Below, in pieces: positions 1 through 10,569 of a stretch of 64,000 bases of DNA (its first letter is position 1; each line of letters opens with the position of its first letter). The notes under the pieces were generated by a model, which was given only the letters and a program-made list of their open reading frames with translations, ran no database searches and was not told the DNA's origin. Position numbers and translations under genes: made by a program. The DNA is from Cerioporus squamosus (taxonomy: Eukaryota > Basidiomycota > Agaricomycetes > Polyporales > Polyporaceae): the NCBI GenBank assembly GCA_022592435.1, contig JABYQS010000015.1, positions 1 through 64,000 of the forward strand, read 5' to 3'.

Positions 1-3000
1 CCCCAAAAGTACTCTATGAAGTTGATCTCACAGTGAAACTTGGGGAGGAATATTCAGATATGGCCTGTGGAAATGGCTGATTAGCATACAATGTCGAGCA
101 GGTACATAAGTCCGAGTCAATGAACCAACCTGCATCCTTGATGATCTTCTGAACGCGAGATCTTTGTTTGAGGAAATCCGGCTGATGTTCCAGAATTCGC
201 ATTGCACAGCAGTCGGTCACTGTGTCGTCCTTGCATCCACCCTTACATTTCATTCTGAGGCTTGCCCGCCACAGTCCCCTCTCCATCAACACAGGCTTCA
301 TACCTTCAGCTTGTCTGGGTACTCAGGATGATCGGCTGGGTACACCATAGGTTGGGTTACCTTCTCCCCATCCTTCATGTACCAGCCATTACGCATCCGT
401 GCCTGAGCTCCAGCGGGACGGAAGTTCATCTGGGAGACACGAAGAGTGTCATCCGCATAGCACGAGTGTCCCTGCGAGTTGTCGACGAGGATCACCGCCA
501 CGAAACCTTCCCCGTGCACCTTCCGGAAGGCAGGGAAGAACTTTTCTGTGAGTGGAGACGTGCCAAGAGTGTGAGAGAACAGAGAGGATATGATGCACTC
601 AGAGTCGAAGAACATACCTGTTTGCAGAACAACTCTCCTGTCCAGAAACCCTCATGGTTTTTACTGTACTCGAGTGTGATGCTCGTCTTGCTAAGCCAAC
701 CCACCGTCGAGCAGATGAAGTCACTCTGGTGGAGCCCGCGACCAGCGCCCTTCTTCTTCAGCGGTGACTCACCATCGAGCAACCAGCTCCACCGCTTTCC
801 GTTGTGCGCTTGAGCTGTCATTTCGTCATGAGCGACGAGGACAAGACATGGCCCGACATGATCAGCTGGACATGGAAGCTCGTTCGTGACCCCGCCAATC
901 TCATAGTGCACGAGACAGTTGCGGATTGCCTGCATGGCTGGGATGAACTGGTTTTGGCGGTCAGCGACAACGTCGGGTCGCTCGTGCCCGTCGTGATAAA
1001 TCGCCTTTCGATGTGCAGACCAGACGAAACCCTTGCTGAGGAGCAGTCAACACATGGATGAGAGAGACATGCCACATCGGCTGGGTTTGAGATGAAGATG
1101 AGGGAGTACAGTATCTTCAACATAGCGCTTGAGGCCGTTGGGCATTTCCTCAGAGACAAGAAGATTTGTGTATTCTTCTGCCTCCGACGGCGTGAGCTCG
1201 TTGTGGAGGAGACATTTGAGTCTTGGGGGATCCTGTGACCACTTTTCGGACCTGAGATAAGCCCGAATGCCTGCGCGGCACCGTGGGATCCGACAGTATT
1301 GAGAAGATCTTCACGTGGCGTCCACGCTGTGACTTGGGAAGGGTGCGTGACTTGACCCACTCTCGCATCCACTGCCGAATGAGACGAGCACCCCAGTTGC
1401 TTGAGAACATGTTCCCTCTTGCTGCATATACTGAGGCTTCCATCATATCTGACTTGTCGTGCACCATCTGGTGGAGACAGCTCTGCACAGCCCGCACTCG
1501 GTACGACTGCAATGTGTTCAACCCGCGGACCAGCAAGTCCTTCTTCGTGTTCAGCCTCTTCTTGATATCGACAAGGGCCTTTTGACGAGCGGTGGCGGCG
1601 GCGACTTTGGCAGCCTCACGGGTACGGTGGTGTGTTTGGCAGGAGGTACGTTTTCTGGCTCTGCTGGAGCTCGCCGCTTCTGGGTTGTGCTTGACTGACT
1701 TGGATCTTCTTCCTCTTGCATGTTACTGGCTATAGTCGTGGGCTCATGGGATGGGACAGTCGAAGGATTGGGAATGGAGGGATGGGCCACGGTATCAGCA
1801 CAGGAGGAGGGGTTGTGAGGTGAGTCCAGCGTGTCCTCGTTGCACCACGCATTCCGTTCAGCTGTGTCCCCATCTGGGAGGACGTCCTCCACATCCTCAA
1901 ATAGGTCTGACAGGTAGCCAGTGTTGGAAATGCTCGTTTCTAAGCAGTCGTCGCCACTATCTCCATCCTCGGCCGGCTCTGAAGCCTGCTCATCATTCGT
2001 CGACTTCTCGCCAGTACAGTTGGACCGCGAGGTACGTCCCCCACGCTCCCATTGAATGAAATCGTTGTTGCTCTGTCGCCGTGCCTCACTGATATGGTCC
2101 CGTATCTTGTCCATAGGTACTCCATGCAGTGACCCCGAGCCCAGTCCCAAAGGCACGCCAACCTGGGAACGTGCCTCAACAGTGGATGGCACCACAGAGT
2201 CTGAGCTGACCGTCTCAGGCAGGCCCAGCAACCTGCACCGAAAGGTGTCGTCACTCTGGCGATGCGCCTGGGCGATGGCTGCAGCAATCCTCTCTTGCAC
2301 AGTCATCTCCGGGTTTGCACTGAACAGCGGCCTCGAAACAGATGGTGACGGCTAGGCTGTATCACGCCGTGGGTGTCACAAACCCGCACGGGTTTCCGCG
2401 GGTGTCACGCGCAGGTACAGGTTTGGGTCACGATGTACTGAACCCGCGTGACACCCGTAACCTGTGCACGGGTTGTGACACCCGCAAGATGGGGCTGCCA
2501 TATCACGCCATGTTGACGTATCATGACGCGTTATATACCGTTAGAAAGCTACGATCCGTCGCTTTCCAGCGATATATAACGCGTCGCAGTACGACGGCTA
2601 GCAGCGGCGCTATGACGCACTGAACATGGACAGAGAGGGGAGAATGGAGGGGTTGTAGGGTGTGCACTAGCTGGTGCTTCTGGAAACGAATGGTACACCA
2701 TGTTAGCGATGTATCGAGAGAATATGCAGCCCAAAACGCGGACCAAACGGCGGTGACACCATGGAGATATGGCCGGATTTCTGTGCAGCCAAATGGCGCT
2801 GCAGTAAGCCGGCCATATCTCCTGTGCATCTGCGTGTATGGCGTCGTAAAAGGTCTCGCTGGAAAGCGGTTCAACGCCGCTTTCAAACGAGCCCTATATG
2901 GCTCGAAATGATGCAGAATGGGATGCATGACAGCGGAAACTCTTGACCGCTTGTGGTGGTGTAGAAGGGGGAGATGAAGACAGTGATGCACTTACTATGA

Positions 3001-4112
3001 GAGAGATCTGGGTCTGCCAAACGTTCCACCACCTTCCCCTCGCTCTTCTGCTCCATTTAAGCCCACTATCATCCAGATCCATGGCGATTTGGCTGGGATA
3101 TTGTTGACACTTTGGAAGGGCCTGTAGGAGGGACAGAAGTTGAAGTTAAGCAAGTGATTATGTTCAGTAGCCTCAGAAGCCAAGTGTGTACATAGAATGA
3201 AGCCCAGAAGTGTGTGGCAGACAAGCACAGAGTGGAACATAGTAGGAGAGCCACAGAAACCCGTCAGAAAACCCGGCGGGTTCCCGTACCCGCGGTACCC
3301 GTGAGCCCCGGCGCTAAGCCCCGTACCCGTGGGAACCCGCGGGTTCGCGGGTCGGGTTTCTGTGCGGGTGCAGGTGCGGGTTCGGTCCGGGACCCCCGCG
3401 GGAACACCCGTGGCACACCCTAGTGACGGCTCGGGTTTCTTGAAGAAGGCTCGAAAGTTCTGAGCTTGGGCACTTTAGGAAAGTGAGTAGCGTACTTCCA
3501 TACATAACCACCATTGAACACTCACGATTTCCGCACCTGAGCAGCCTCCTGCTCCTTGATCCGGGCTTTCTGCTTTTGCTCACGCAGAGTCCGCACAGCC
3601 CGCCCTGACCTGATGCTTGGCAACGCCCGTTCGGCCTTGGCCCAAGCACCACTGTTCCATGCTTGGAGGAGCTCACCGTACACCGTCTTCACTTCTCTCT
3701 CCAAACTCGCCACGAGCTCACTTCCCTCCAGCTCGTAAGCAGAGTCGTTGTCAGACTTGTCTCCGTCGACACCATCATGTGGCACACCCGTCAGCACCTG
3801 TTCTGGCATGGTCTTGACCTCATTGGGCTCGTCTGGCATGCTGCTGCACTCCTTGAGCCCGTCCAGAAGGCAGGCCGGCGCTGTCTCTGTGTCGTCGAGG
3901 CCGCATTCGATTGCTGGTGGTTCATGCTTGATGGCTGGTGGTTGGGGGTCGATAGCTGGTGGTTGGGAGCCAGTTTCCGCCGGTGGTTTGGGTGCAATGG
4001 GGACAGGCAATGGAGAGCGAGAGGAAGTGGAGACTCTGGCAGCGCGATGTGCTGCAAGGCCTGCACGTGCACAGGCAGCAGCGGCGTAGCCGTGAGATTT
4101 CTTGCGGGGCAT
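1..4112 (-). pseudogene. Fungal DDE transposase, broken and split by a MITE; 3' end beyond window
   Basis: A large transposase gene of a type common in agaricomycetes. Recognisable blocks in order: a start at 4112 (MPRKK), an acidic/Lys-rich N-terminal part with ELEG and AWAKAE, a low-complexity linker, a NWGARLIRQW block, GHERPDVVADRQ, LVAHDEMTAQA, KKKGAGRGLHQSD, VDNSQGHS and finally FLPKFHCEINFIEYFWG at the window edge. The acidic residues in VAHDE, VDNSQ and FIEYFWG fit a DDE nuclease. Exon 1 (3536-4112) joins exon 2 (upper end 3472) across a 63-bp intron. A hAT-type MITE (2353-3422) interrupts exon 2; skipping it with one 8-bp duplication keeps the frame open. A frame change near 1640-1660 has no room for an intron, and an in-frame TGA lies at 54-56 where relatives have Cys. 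Domain recognition is by recall of the family. It is very likely inactive. Confidence 0.8.
2353..3422 (+). mobile_element. hAT-type MITE, copy A, 1070 bp
   Basis: Non-autonomous element with ends TAGGCTGTATCAC and GTGGCACACCCTA, which form an imperfect terminal inverted repeat beginning TAGG. It is flanked by exact 8-bp duplications GTGACGGC at 2345-2352 and 3423-3430. The 8-bp duplication and TAGGG-like end are hallmarks of hAT elements. Both ends are packed with ACCCG/CGGGT motifs, and the interior has two hairpins (about 2525-2583 and 2762-2822). Copy B at 5135-6195 has the same architecture. No protein of its own is recognisable. It sits inside exon 2 of the transposase at 1-4112. Confidence 0.85.
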
Positions 4113-4324
4113 CATGAACAGTATGTATGTAGTGATATCATGGTTCACATGCGACTTCGACTTCAACGGCACCGGTGTATGTCTTAGCTTATGTAAGTAC
4201 ATGTCCCATTTTGTGGCACAATAGCACGCCACTTCCAGAGGGTGGTTAGTGTCGATGATTGCTGACCTCTCCCCTCCGCCGCTATCACGTGACTATTAGA
4301 TGCCCGGACAGACTGGTGGCGGCT

Positions 4325-4614
4325 AATTGAACTGCACCATAGGCCCGCACTTGACTGGCCATAGTGATGCTCCTAGTGGTTGTCACGTGGCACATAATAT
4401 ATCGCTGAAAAGCTACAAAGTGTGGCTTTCCAATGGTATATTACATGTGTCATCTGGTGGATGGGTGGACACCTGTTTCTTGTGGGTACCAAAACCCATG
4501 ATGGGTCATGAATTGGTCACAAATCAGCCTGCCTGTGACTCATACCCGTACCCACACCTGCATGTGACATCCACCAAAACCCGCATGGGTTTGTGACACC
4601 TGTGATATACCTTA
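4325..4614 (-). repeat. Truncated inverted copy (D) of the TAGG hAT-type MITE
   Basis: On the minus strand this reads like the left about 280 bp of copies A and B: a TAAGG end at about 4613, TATATCACAGGTGTCACAAA, the ACCCG-rich stretch, then the first hairpin (4395-4443) with the GAAAGC/GCTTTC stem. CpG sites seen in A and B are partly replaced by TG/CA. The right half is missing. Confidence 0.65.
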
Positions 4615-5126
4615 GGCACCCATTTCCTACGAAGGTCAAGCCCATTCACTGAACCCACTGAGCTCTATAAACTCACAATACATTCTGGGGAGGTCAATGT
4701 CTGGATTGCACGATGGGCATTCAGGGTTGGTTCTCTATGCCGGTGCATTTTGCCATGCTTGTAAGTCTGCACTGTCTGCCCTCTGACCTGAAGTCTGTGA
4801 TGGATTCCACCTCTGCTCAGGTCCTTGACATCCTTGCATTACTACACCTTCACATGCTTCTTGATGGTGCTCATTGCTACTCTCTCTTCCTCTTTTATCA
4901 TCATGCTGGCATCCTGCATATCACAAGTGAGATTACATTGAATTTACGGGAGTCAGAGCCATTCCTATGTGTTTCTGCTGCTGTACAATTCTGAGTCATC
5001 AAGTGGGCTGTGCAGTGTGCATGCATACAGTGAACAGTATATAGAGTCAATGCCCCTTCGGGCATACCTGGCCATGGGCTTGTCTAGAAAAGGCACTAAT
5101 GGAAGGTAAATGCCAGCCAGAAGTAA
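4615..5126. other. No gene seen
   Basis: A-T richer spacer between two MITE copies. Only short unsupported reading frames are present, and no repeat structure or RNA signal was recognised. Confidence 0.5.
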
Positions 5127-5134
5127 CTTATAAA

Positions 5135-6195
5135 TAGGCTGTATCACGGGTGTCACAAACCCGCACGGGTTTCCGCGGGTGTCACGCGCGGGTACGGGTT
5201 CGGGTCATGATGTACTGAACCCACGTGAAACCCGTGACCCGCATGGGTTGTGACACCCAAAAGACATGCGTGTACGACGGTCAAATCGGAACGTCTGACG
5301 ATGCGTTTTATACCGTCAGAAAGCCACGAATCGTGGCTTTCTAGCGATATAAAACGCAGCTGGAGCCGTCCGCTGCGGACAGTGCCACAGAGCGGTCGAT
5401 ATTGCGCTTAAATTGCACTTGGTATCCACTGTAGAAGATGAACAAGTCAGTATGATCACGAACGATTTGGACCAGTCGTTCTTTAATGGCTGACAAATGC
5501 ACCGTTCAAGATGTGGACAGTTACACCATCAAATTACAAAGATATGGCCGATTTACTGTGCAGCCAGTGGCTGCACAGTGAATCGGCCATGCCGACCGCA
5601 ATAGTAGACGTACCATGACCGCAAATGGCGCGTTCGAACCGGTGAGCACGGGGCAATCGATCAAGCCCTTGTACGCCCCAAACGGACAAGAAGTGGGGGT
5701 AGGAGAACGGGATCCTTGACCGCTTTTGGGGATGGGAATAGGGAGGAAAAGAGAGAAGCAGCACACTTACCAGAGCGATTCATCTCATTCTCCTGATCCC
5801 CTACTATCTTCTCCTTCATTCCACTACTTTCCAAGCCTAAACTCTCGAAATCCATAGAGAACTTGCTGAGATATGATTGAGCTTGCAGATGACTAGTAGA
5901 ACAAAGAGAACTCGGAGGTTTTAGATCAGCTAGCCACCAGAAGACATAGAGAGTATCAGAAGAGAGTCCAGACAGCCCAGAAGGAGTGGTGAAGGAAGCA
6001 GAAGGTGTATGAGAGTGAGGGAGTAGAGGGAACCTGACAGAAAACCCGCGGGATACCCGTACCCGCGGTACCCGTAAGCCCCAGCGCTTAGCCCTGTACC
6101 CGTGGGAACCCGCGGGTTCACGGGTCGGGTTTCTGCACGGGCACGGGTGCGGGTTCGGTCCGAGACCCCCGCGGGAACACCCGTGGCACACCCTA
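5135..6195 (+). mobile_element. hAT-type MITE, copy B, 1061 bp
   Basis: Same family and orientation as copy A, with ends TAGGCTGTATCAC and GTGGCACACCCTA. Exact 8-bp target duplications CTTATAAA lie at 5127-5134 and 6196-6203. Two near-perfect hairpins are inside: AGAAAGCCACGA paired with TCGTGGCTTTCT within about 5303-5360, and a longer one at about 5538-5592 whose arms carry GGCCGATT and ACTGTGCAGCCA. CpG dinucleotides are well preserved, which suggests a fairly recent copy. No coding capacity was recognised. Confidence 0.85.
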
Positions 6196-6203
6196 CTTAT
6201 AAA

Positions 6204-7284
6204 GCGGCACATGTGTTCAGACTTCGCGTTAATGCTTGTTGGTGCATGAGGAATGGAAGAACGACTGGACAAGGAGAATTGCATCTATGGCCAGGACGCA
6301 CTATACCTGATAGCTGCAATAGTGGTAGTAAGCTGGATGAGTGGAATGCAGGCTGCTGCACAGTGCATCCGTCCATACCGGTCAGTTGCTGAAAGTGCAG
6401 TCTGCTGTCGTGCCCGACCCTCGCTGATACCTTCACATCGCAAGTACTTGTCCCACCCTCTAGTCAGAACTGGGTGCTCTTGACGGGCCGCCTTAATTCG
6501 CCTTCCTGTCTTTACTATACAGCATGCCCTTGACCAAGCCACCTCTACATCCGTCTCCACTCAGCCTAGATCGTCCATGCGGGACTTGTTTGCTTACTTT
6601 GGCAACTTGAAACTCCATTGGGTAAACCCAATCCCCCCAAACTGATTCGAGTTTCATGCAGGGGAGACCTGACCACTTCTGTGGCCAGGAATATGCATCA
6701 TTTGCTGCATGTCCTTTGGCACGCTAACATCTTGTACTTAGAGCCTAGGTGAAACCTTCAGGATGTGATAAATTAAAAATAGCAGTTGACTGTGTTGTGA
6801 CAATGCTATCATACAGTACATCAGGTTGTGATAACAACTATTTCTGATTCCACAATGCACATACACTTCAACACTACTTCATATCTCATCTGCTTCAAAA
6901 CTCTTTCATCCCATAGTGTTATCCCTCAACTCATCAATTGTATTTTGCCAGCAATGGCTCACTCCCACCCAAGTTTTATAGACTCACTTTGGTTTGGTAA
7001 ATTATGGGGCTCCATCCACTATAAGCTGCGCTAGTTGCCAGTGATCTCTGTACCCCTGAAGGCACTGCATAATGTGGTATAGCTCAGAAGCAGAGATGTT
7101 TTGCTGTGAGCACACAACATAACACATTAAATATCATCTCTCAGGGCAGTTGAACAACAAATCATGACCTTTTAGCTTGTCATGATGTCACATTTAATTT
7201 TGTGCCACATGAACCATAGCTCACAATGTAGCATGACCTTGATACAGCTTATCATGCTGTAAGGTTGCAACAAACAGCCTCAAG
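6204..7284. other. No gene seen
   Basis: About 1.1 kb without recognisable coding sequence. It is CpG-poor and A-T rich towards the right, consistent with decayed repeat DNA. Confidence 0.5.
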
Positions 7285-7865
7285 CCTGAAAGAAGATAAA
7301 TAATGCGAATGACCTCCCTTTTATTTGTACACAGGCCAGGGCCTGAAGAAGATAAGAGGGTAAAAGGAGGGAGGGTGAAGTGTAAAAGGTACAAGGTGAA
7401 TGGAGGAGCTCGGTGCAAACAATGTATTGTATGCAGGATAACTCAGGAACAGCTAAACAAGATGACATGAAACTGAGGATATAGAAGAACAGGAGCTGGT
7501 AAATCAGTGTGTAACAAATTAAACAGACAGAAAAGGGATGCCTCTTTGGTGAGGCTTTGAATGCGGTAGTACAGTCTGAGCTTCAGTGGTCTGTAGACTT
7601 TCATACTTCTGTCAGTGGTCTCAGGGCCCCGAGTCAAGGGTCACGGGTCTCAGTGGCAGCACTGGTCACAGGTATTGGGTCTTAAGCAGCAGTCATGGAG
7701 GCAGAAGTGAGCTCTAAAGGGTGATGGTAGAAAGCTGAGGTTGCTATCAAAGATATATCTGCTATTTAAGTACTGTAACTAAGGTAAAGGTAAGTCCAAC
7801 ATGAACAGGTATCTAAGTCCAAAACCAATATAATACGAGCACATATGAGCACAGTATTTCTCAAT
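7285..7865 (+). repeat. R-family repeat, copy 1 (decayed)
   Basis: About 580 bp, collinear with 8566-9130 and 25845-26415. Shared landmarks in order: GAAGATAAATAA, CAGGCCAGGGCCTGAAGAAG, the block GCCTCTTTGGTGAGGCTT, GTACTTCTGT-like text, the GGTCACGGGTC block, ATCTGCTAT and GAGCACAGATGAGCACAG. In copy 2 this block is the interior of a larger hAT-like element, so this copy is probably a remnant of one. No open frame of note. Confidence 0.6.
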
Positions 7866-8372
7866 GTTCAAGGAGGCACAGGGCTCATCTGAATGGCATA
7901 TATTGAGGCTTTTTAACATGCCCTGAATCATTCTGAACTAGCACATAATGGCAAGTAGTGAATGATGATACTTCTGGAGCACCTTTGGGGTGCACAAGGG
8001 GAAGATATGCACATTGTTCTGTGTCAATAACTAGACTTGACTGGGACCCTGCAATACTACTGGCAATGGTAGATCCATGCACCAAGTCTGTTTGCCTCAT
8101 CATCACCAAGGACCCGCAACACTAGTACAAGGAGCTTATTGCAAAGGAAGGGATCAAGTTCATCTCATGCATCATTGACATCTGGCATCTCAAGGGGAAG
8201 TAGAGCCATAACAGTGTCATCCTATGCTCAGACCAAGCCTGGCTCCATCAGAATCCATCAAAATTTTGGCTGAGAACTTGAGGAAACCTCAAGGAGTCCA
8301 ACTGGATAAGGCCAAGAGATGACTCAATGAGGCTGAGCATACCGTGGTGTCACAATATTAGGCAATGTCCCA
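7866..8372. other. No gene seen
   Basis: CpG-poor spacer with no supported reading frame and no repeat match seen within the window. Confidence 0.45.
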
Positions 8373-8380
8373 TGTCCCGA

Positions 8381-9723
8381 TAGTATTGCAGGGTCCGGTC
8401 CAGTCCAGTCTTTTGACCATATTTGATCAGGACCGGGACCGGGACCAAGACCAGACTGGTCCAATTTTACAGGACCAGGACTGGACAGTCTGGACTGGCA
8501 CAGCCACAGGACTGGTGATACGACTCGTTGAGATCTGTGACCGCAACAGACAATCACAAACCCAAGAGAAGATAAATAAATGCGAGTGGGTGTCCCTGCT
8601 ACCTAAACACAGGCCAGGGCCTGAAGAAGAAGTAGAAAGGGGGAAGGGTAAAGTGAGAATGAACAGAAGGGGGCTCAGTGCAGATGTCATATTGTACACA
8701 GGATATCTCCGAATCAGTTGGACGGAGAAACACAAGATTCAGGACGGTGAGAGGATGGAGATGGACGGATGAGCGTGTCTACAATGAGAACAAACGGACA
8801 AGAATTGCCTCTTTGGTGAGGCTTCAAGTACGGCAGTACAGTGGCAGTCTGGTCCTCAATTCAGTACTTCTGTGCTTCTGCTGGTTCTGTCGGATCGGTC
8901 GGTGGTCTCAGGGTCACGGGTCACGGGTCGCAGGTCACAGTTGCAAAAAAAAAGATGTGAGCAGTGGTGGTGGTCCAAAGCTGAAGAGTGTATCAACAGT
9001 ACATCTGCTATCTAAGGATCAAAGCACCCAAACTAATTTAAGTACCATAACAAACCAAAGTAAATGTAAGTCCATAACAAACAGAATACGAGCACAGATG
9101 GGCCCAGTGCTCATCACCGGACCAGGACTGCAGTCCAGTCCCGGTCCGAACCAGTCCAAGACCAACTTGCAGTCCAAACCAGTCCAAGCCTGGTCTAGAC
9201 CAGTCCCAGTACCAGAGATATTATGGCACTAGCCAGTATTAAACTTGAGCCTTCACCTAAATGCGTGAAAGCATGCGAGCACTCTACCAGCTAGGCCATA
9301 AAGCCTTTATTGTGCTTGATTGCAGCAACAATGTATGTGTTTCCCCACTAGATAAGATAAGATGAGATAAGATTGATCAAAAATGCGTGATCAATGTCAC
9401 ATCACAGCATTTTGGCCTCAGATTGGGAGTCTAAGTAATGGTAACCCCATAAAATGGTGAAACAATCCCCAAACATTGCACAGAAATTGTGGAAAATAGC
9501 GGATAATGAGGAATATCCCCCATATAATAGCAGTCCAGGTCTGGTCTGGACCAGTCCTAGAAGTTGCCCAAGGTGGCCAGGACCAGGACCAGGACTGGAA
9601 CCAGGACTGGAACCAGGACTGGTTAGGACCGGACTGATATCAGTCCTATATCAGTCGGATTCAGTCCGGTCCCGGTCCTTGGGCAGTCCTGGACTGGTCC
9701 CAGGACTGGACCCTGTATCACTA
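8381..9723. mobile_element. hAT-like element with GGTCC-rich ends, 1343 bp
   Basis: Bounded by TAGTATTGCAGGGTCC on the left and GGACCCTGTATCACTA on the right, which form a terminal inverted repeat of about 16 bp with a few mismatches. Exact 8-bp duplications TGTCCCGA lie at 8373-8380 and 9724-9731. Subterminal regions (8395-8525, 9115-9225, 9535-9720) are dense arrays of CCAGTCC/GGACTGG motifs. The interior holds repeat R copy 2 (8566-9130) and a tRNA-like segment (9225-9304). No transposase is present, so it is a non-autonomous composite. Confidence 0.75.
9225..9304 (-). ncRNA. tRNA-like / SINE-head-like segment
   Basis: On the minus strand the text begins GGCTTTAT. It has a perfect A-box match TGGCCTAGCTGG (9287-9298) inside a D-arm-like GTAGAGTGC context and a weaker B-box GGCTCAAGTTT (9241-9251). 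A CTTTCAC stretch lies where an anticodon loop would be. The acceptor stem does not pair well, so it is not a sound tRNA gene. A decayed tRNA or the 5' head of a tRNA-derived SINE fits best. Confidence 0.4.
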
Positions 9724-9997
9724 TGTCCCGAGGGGTTGGGCCTCGTTGCCTAGGTCCAAAATTGTTCCAGTGTCCTGAGTAGTCCATTGCTTAACTCCCC
9801 CCAAATACATACATTAGCGGTTATATATCATTGTACAATGTCCTACGGAACTCAAATCTATGCCTGACACGTGCGTTTCATCTGTGATGGCCCATCCCCT
9901 CCCTTCTGCAAGTCCTCGAAGCTGTCAGCCTGCCTCTTATGAGGTCGGGGAGCTGGCTTTGGCCGTCGTGCAGTGGTGCTCATGCTGGTGCTTGACT

Positions 9998-10237
9998 TCA
10001 GTTTGTGGCCACCATCTTATTCTTCTCTGCCCCCAACTGCTCCATGGCTGTTGATGTGGCATGTGCGCTCTTCTTCTTCTTCCCCTTGTCAGATGCGCCA
10101 GCAGCAGATGTCAAAGCCTGCATTCCAGGACCTTTTGCAGCAGCAGGAGCCTGAGGCTTCTGGGAGCCCTTGTTCGTGACTGCTAGCTGCTTGTCAGTGA
10201 GTTCTGCAGCGTAATTGATACCTCCCTGTACAGCAAT
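9998..10237 (-). pseudogene. Lys-rich coding remnant, unknown
   Basis: An open minus-strand frame runs from the edge of the LTR insertion to a TGA at 9998-10000. It reads an Ala/Lys/Gln-rich tail with a KGKKKKSA cluster. It has no start codon of its own: the LTR at 10238 cuts it off from any upstream part. The codon pattern looks protein-like and resembles a retroelement or transposon-associated C-terminus, but I do not recognise the family. Confidence 0.3.
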
Positions 10238-10569
10238 TGTTGAACTTGGAGCTCTATCTCCGGTTCCTGTGCCCGCGTCAAGTCCATACTTGCACCAGGG
10301 GACTATTGCAGTGCGCTCTATTGGCGCTCCACACGACTACTTGACGCCTTCATTCCTCTTCGAGATATTGGCGCTTCTTCATATTTTATTCTTTGCACAC
10401 TCCCGGGATTGAACACTCGACCTCTTGGTCTTCACTGATTTTTTACTTTTCGCTTTTGTTGATTTCCTGGGTGTTGTGGCTGCTGGTACTGTATAGCTTA
10501 TGTAACCTGCACCGCAGACAGCGCGCTCGTCGAGCTCTGGAGTCCCCAGACTTCACAGAGCTTGACATA

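Noticed and set aside
1551..2306. 251-codon ORF as a complete gene starting at 2306
   Set aside because: It is the middle of the transposase gene; coding sequence continues upstream across the MITE and downstream after a frame shift.
8395..9720. CCAGTCC/GGACTGG arrays as a CRISPR array
   Set aside because: Irregular spacing, no unique spacers and a eukaryotic context; they are subterminal transposon motifs.
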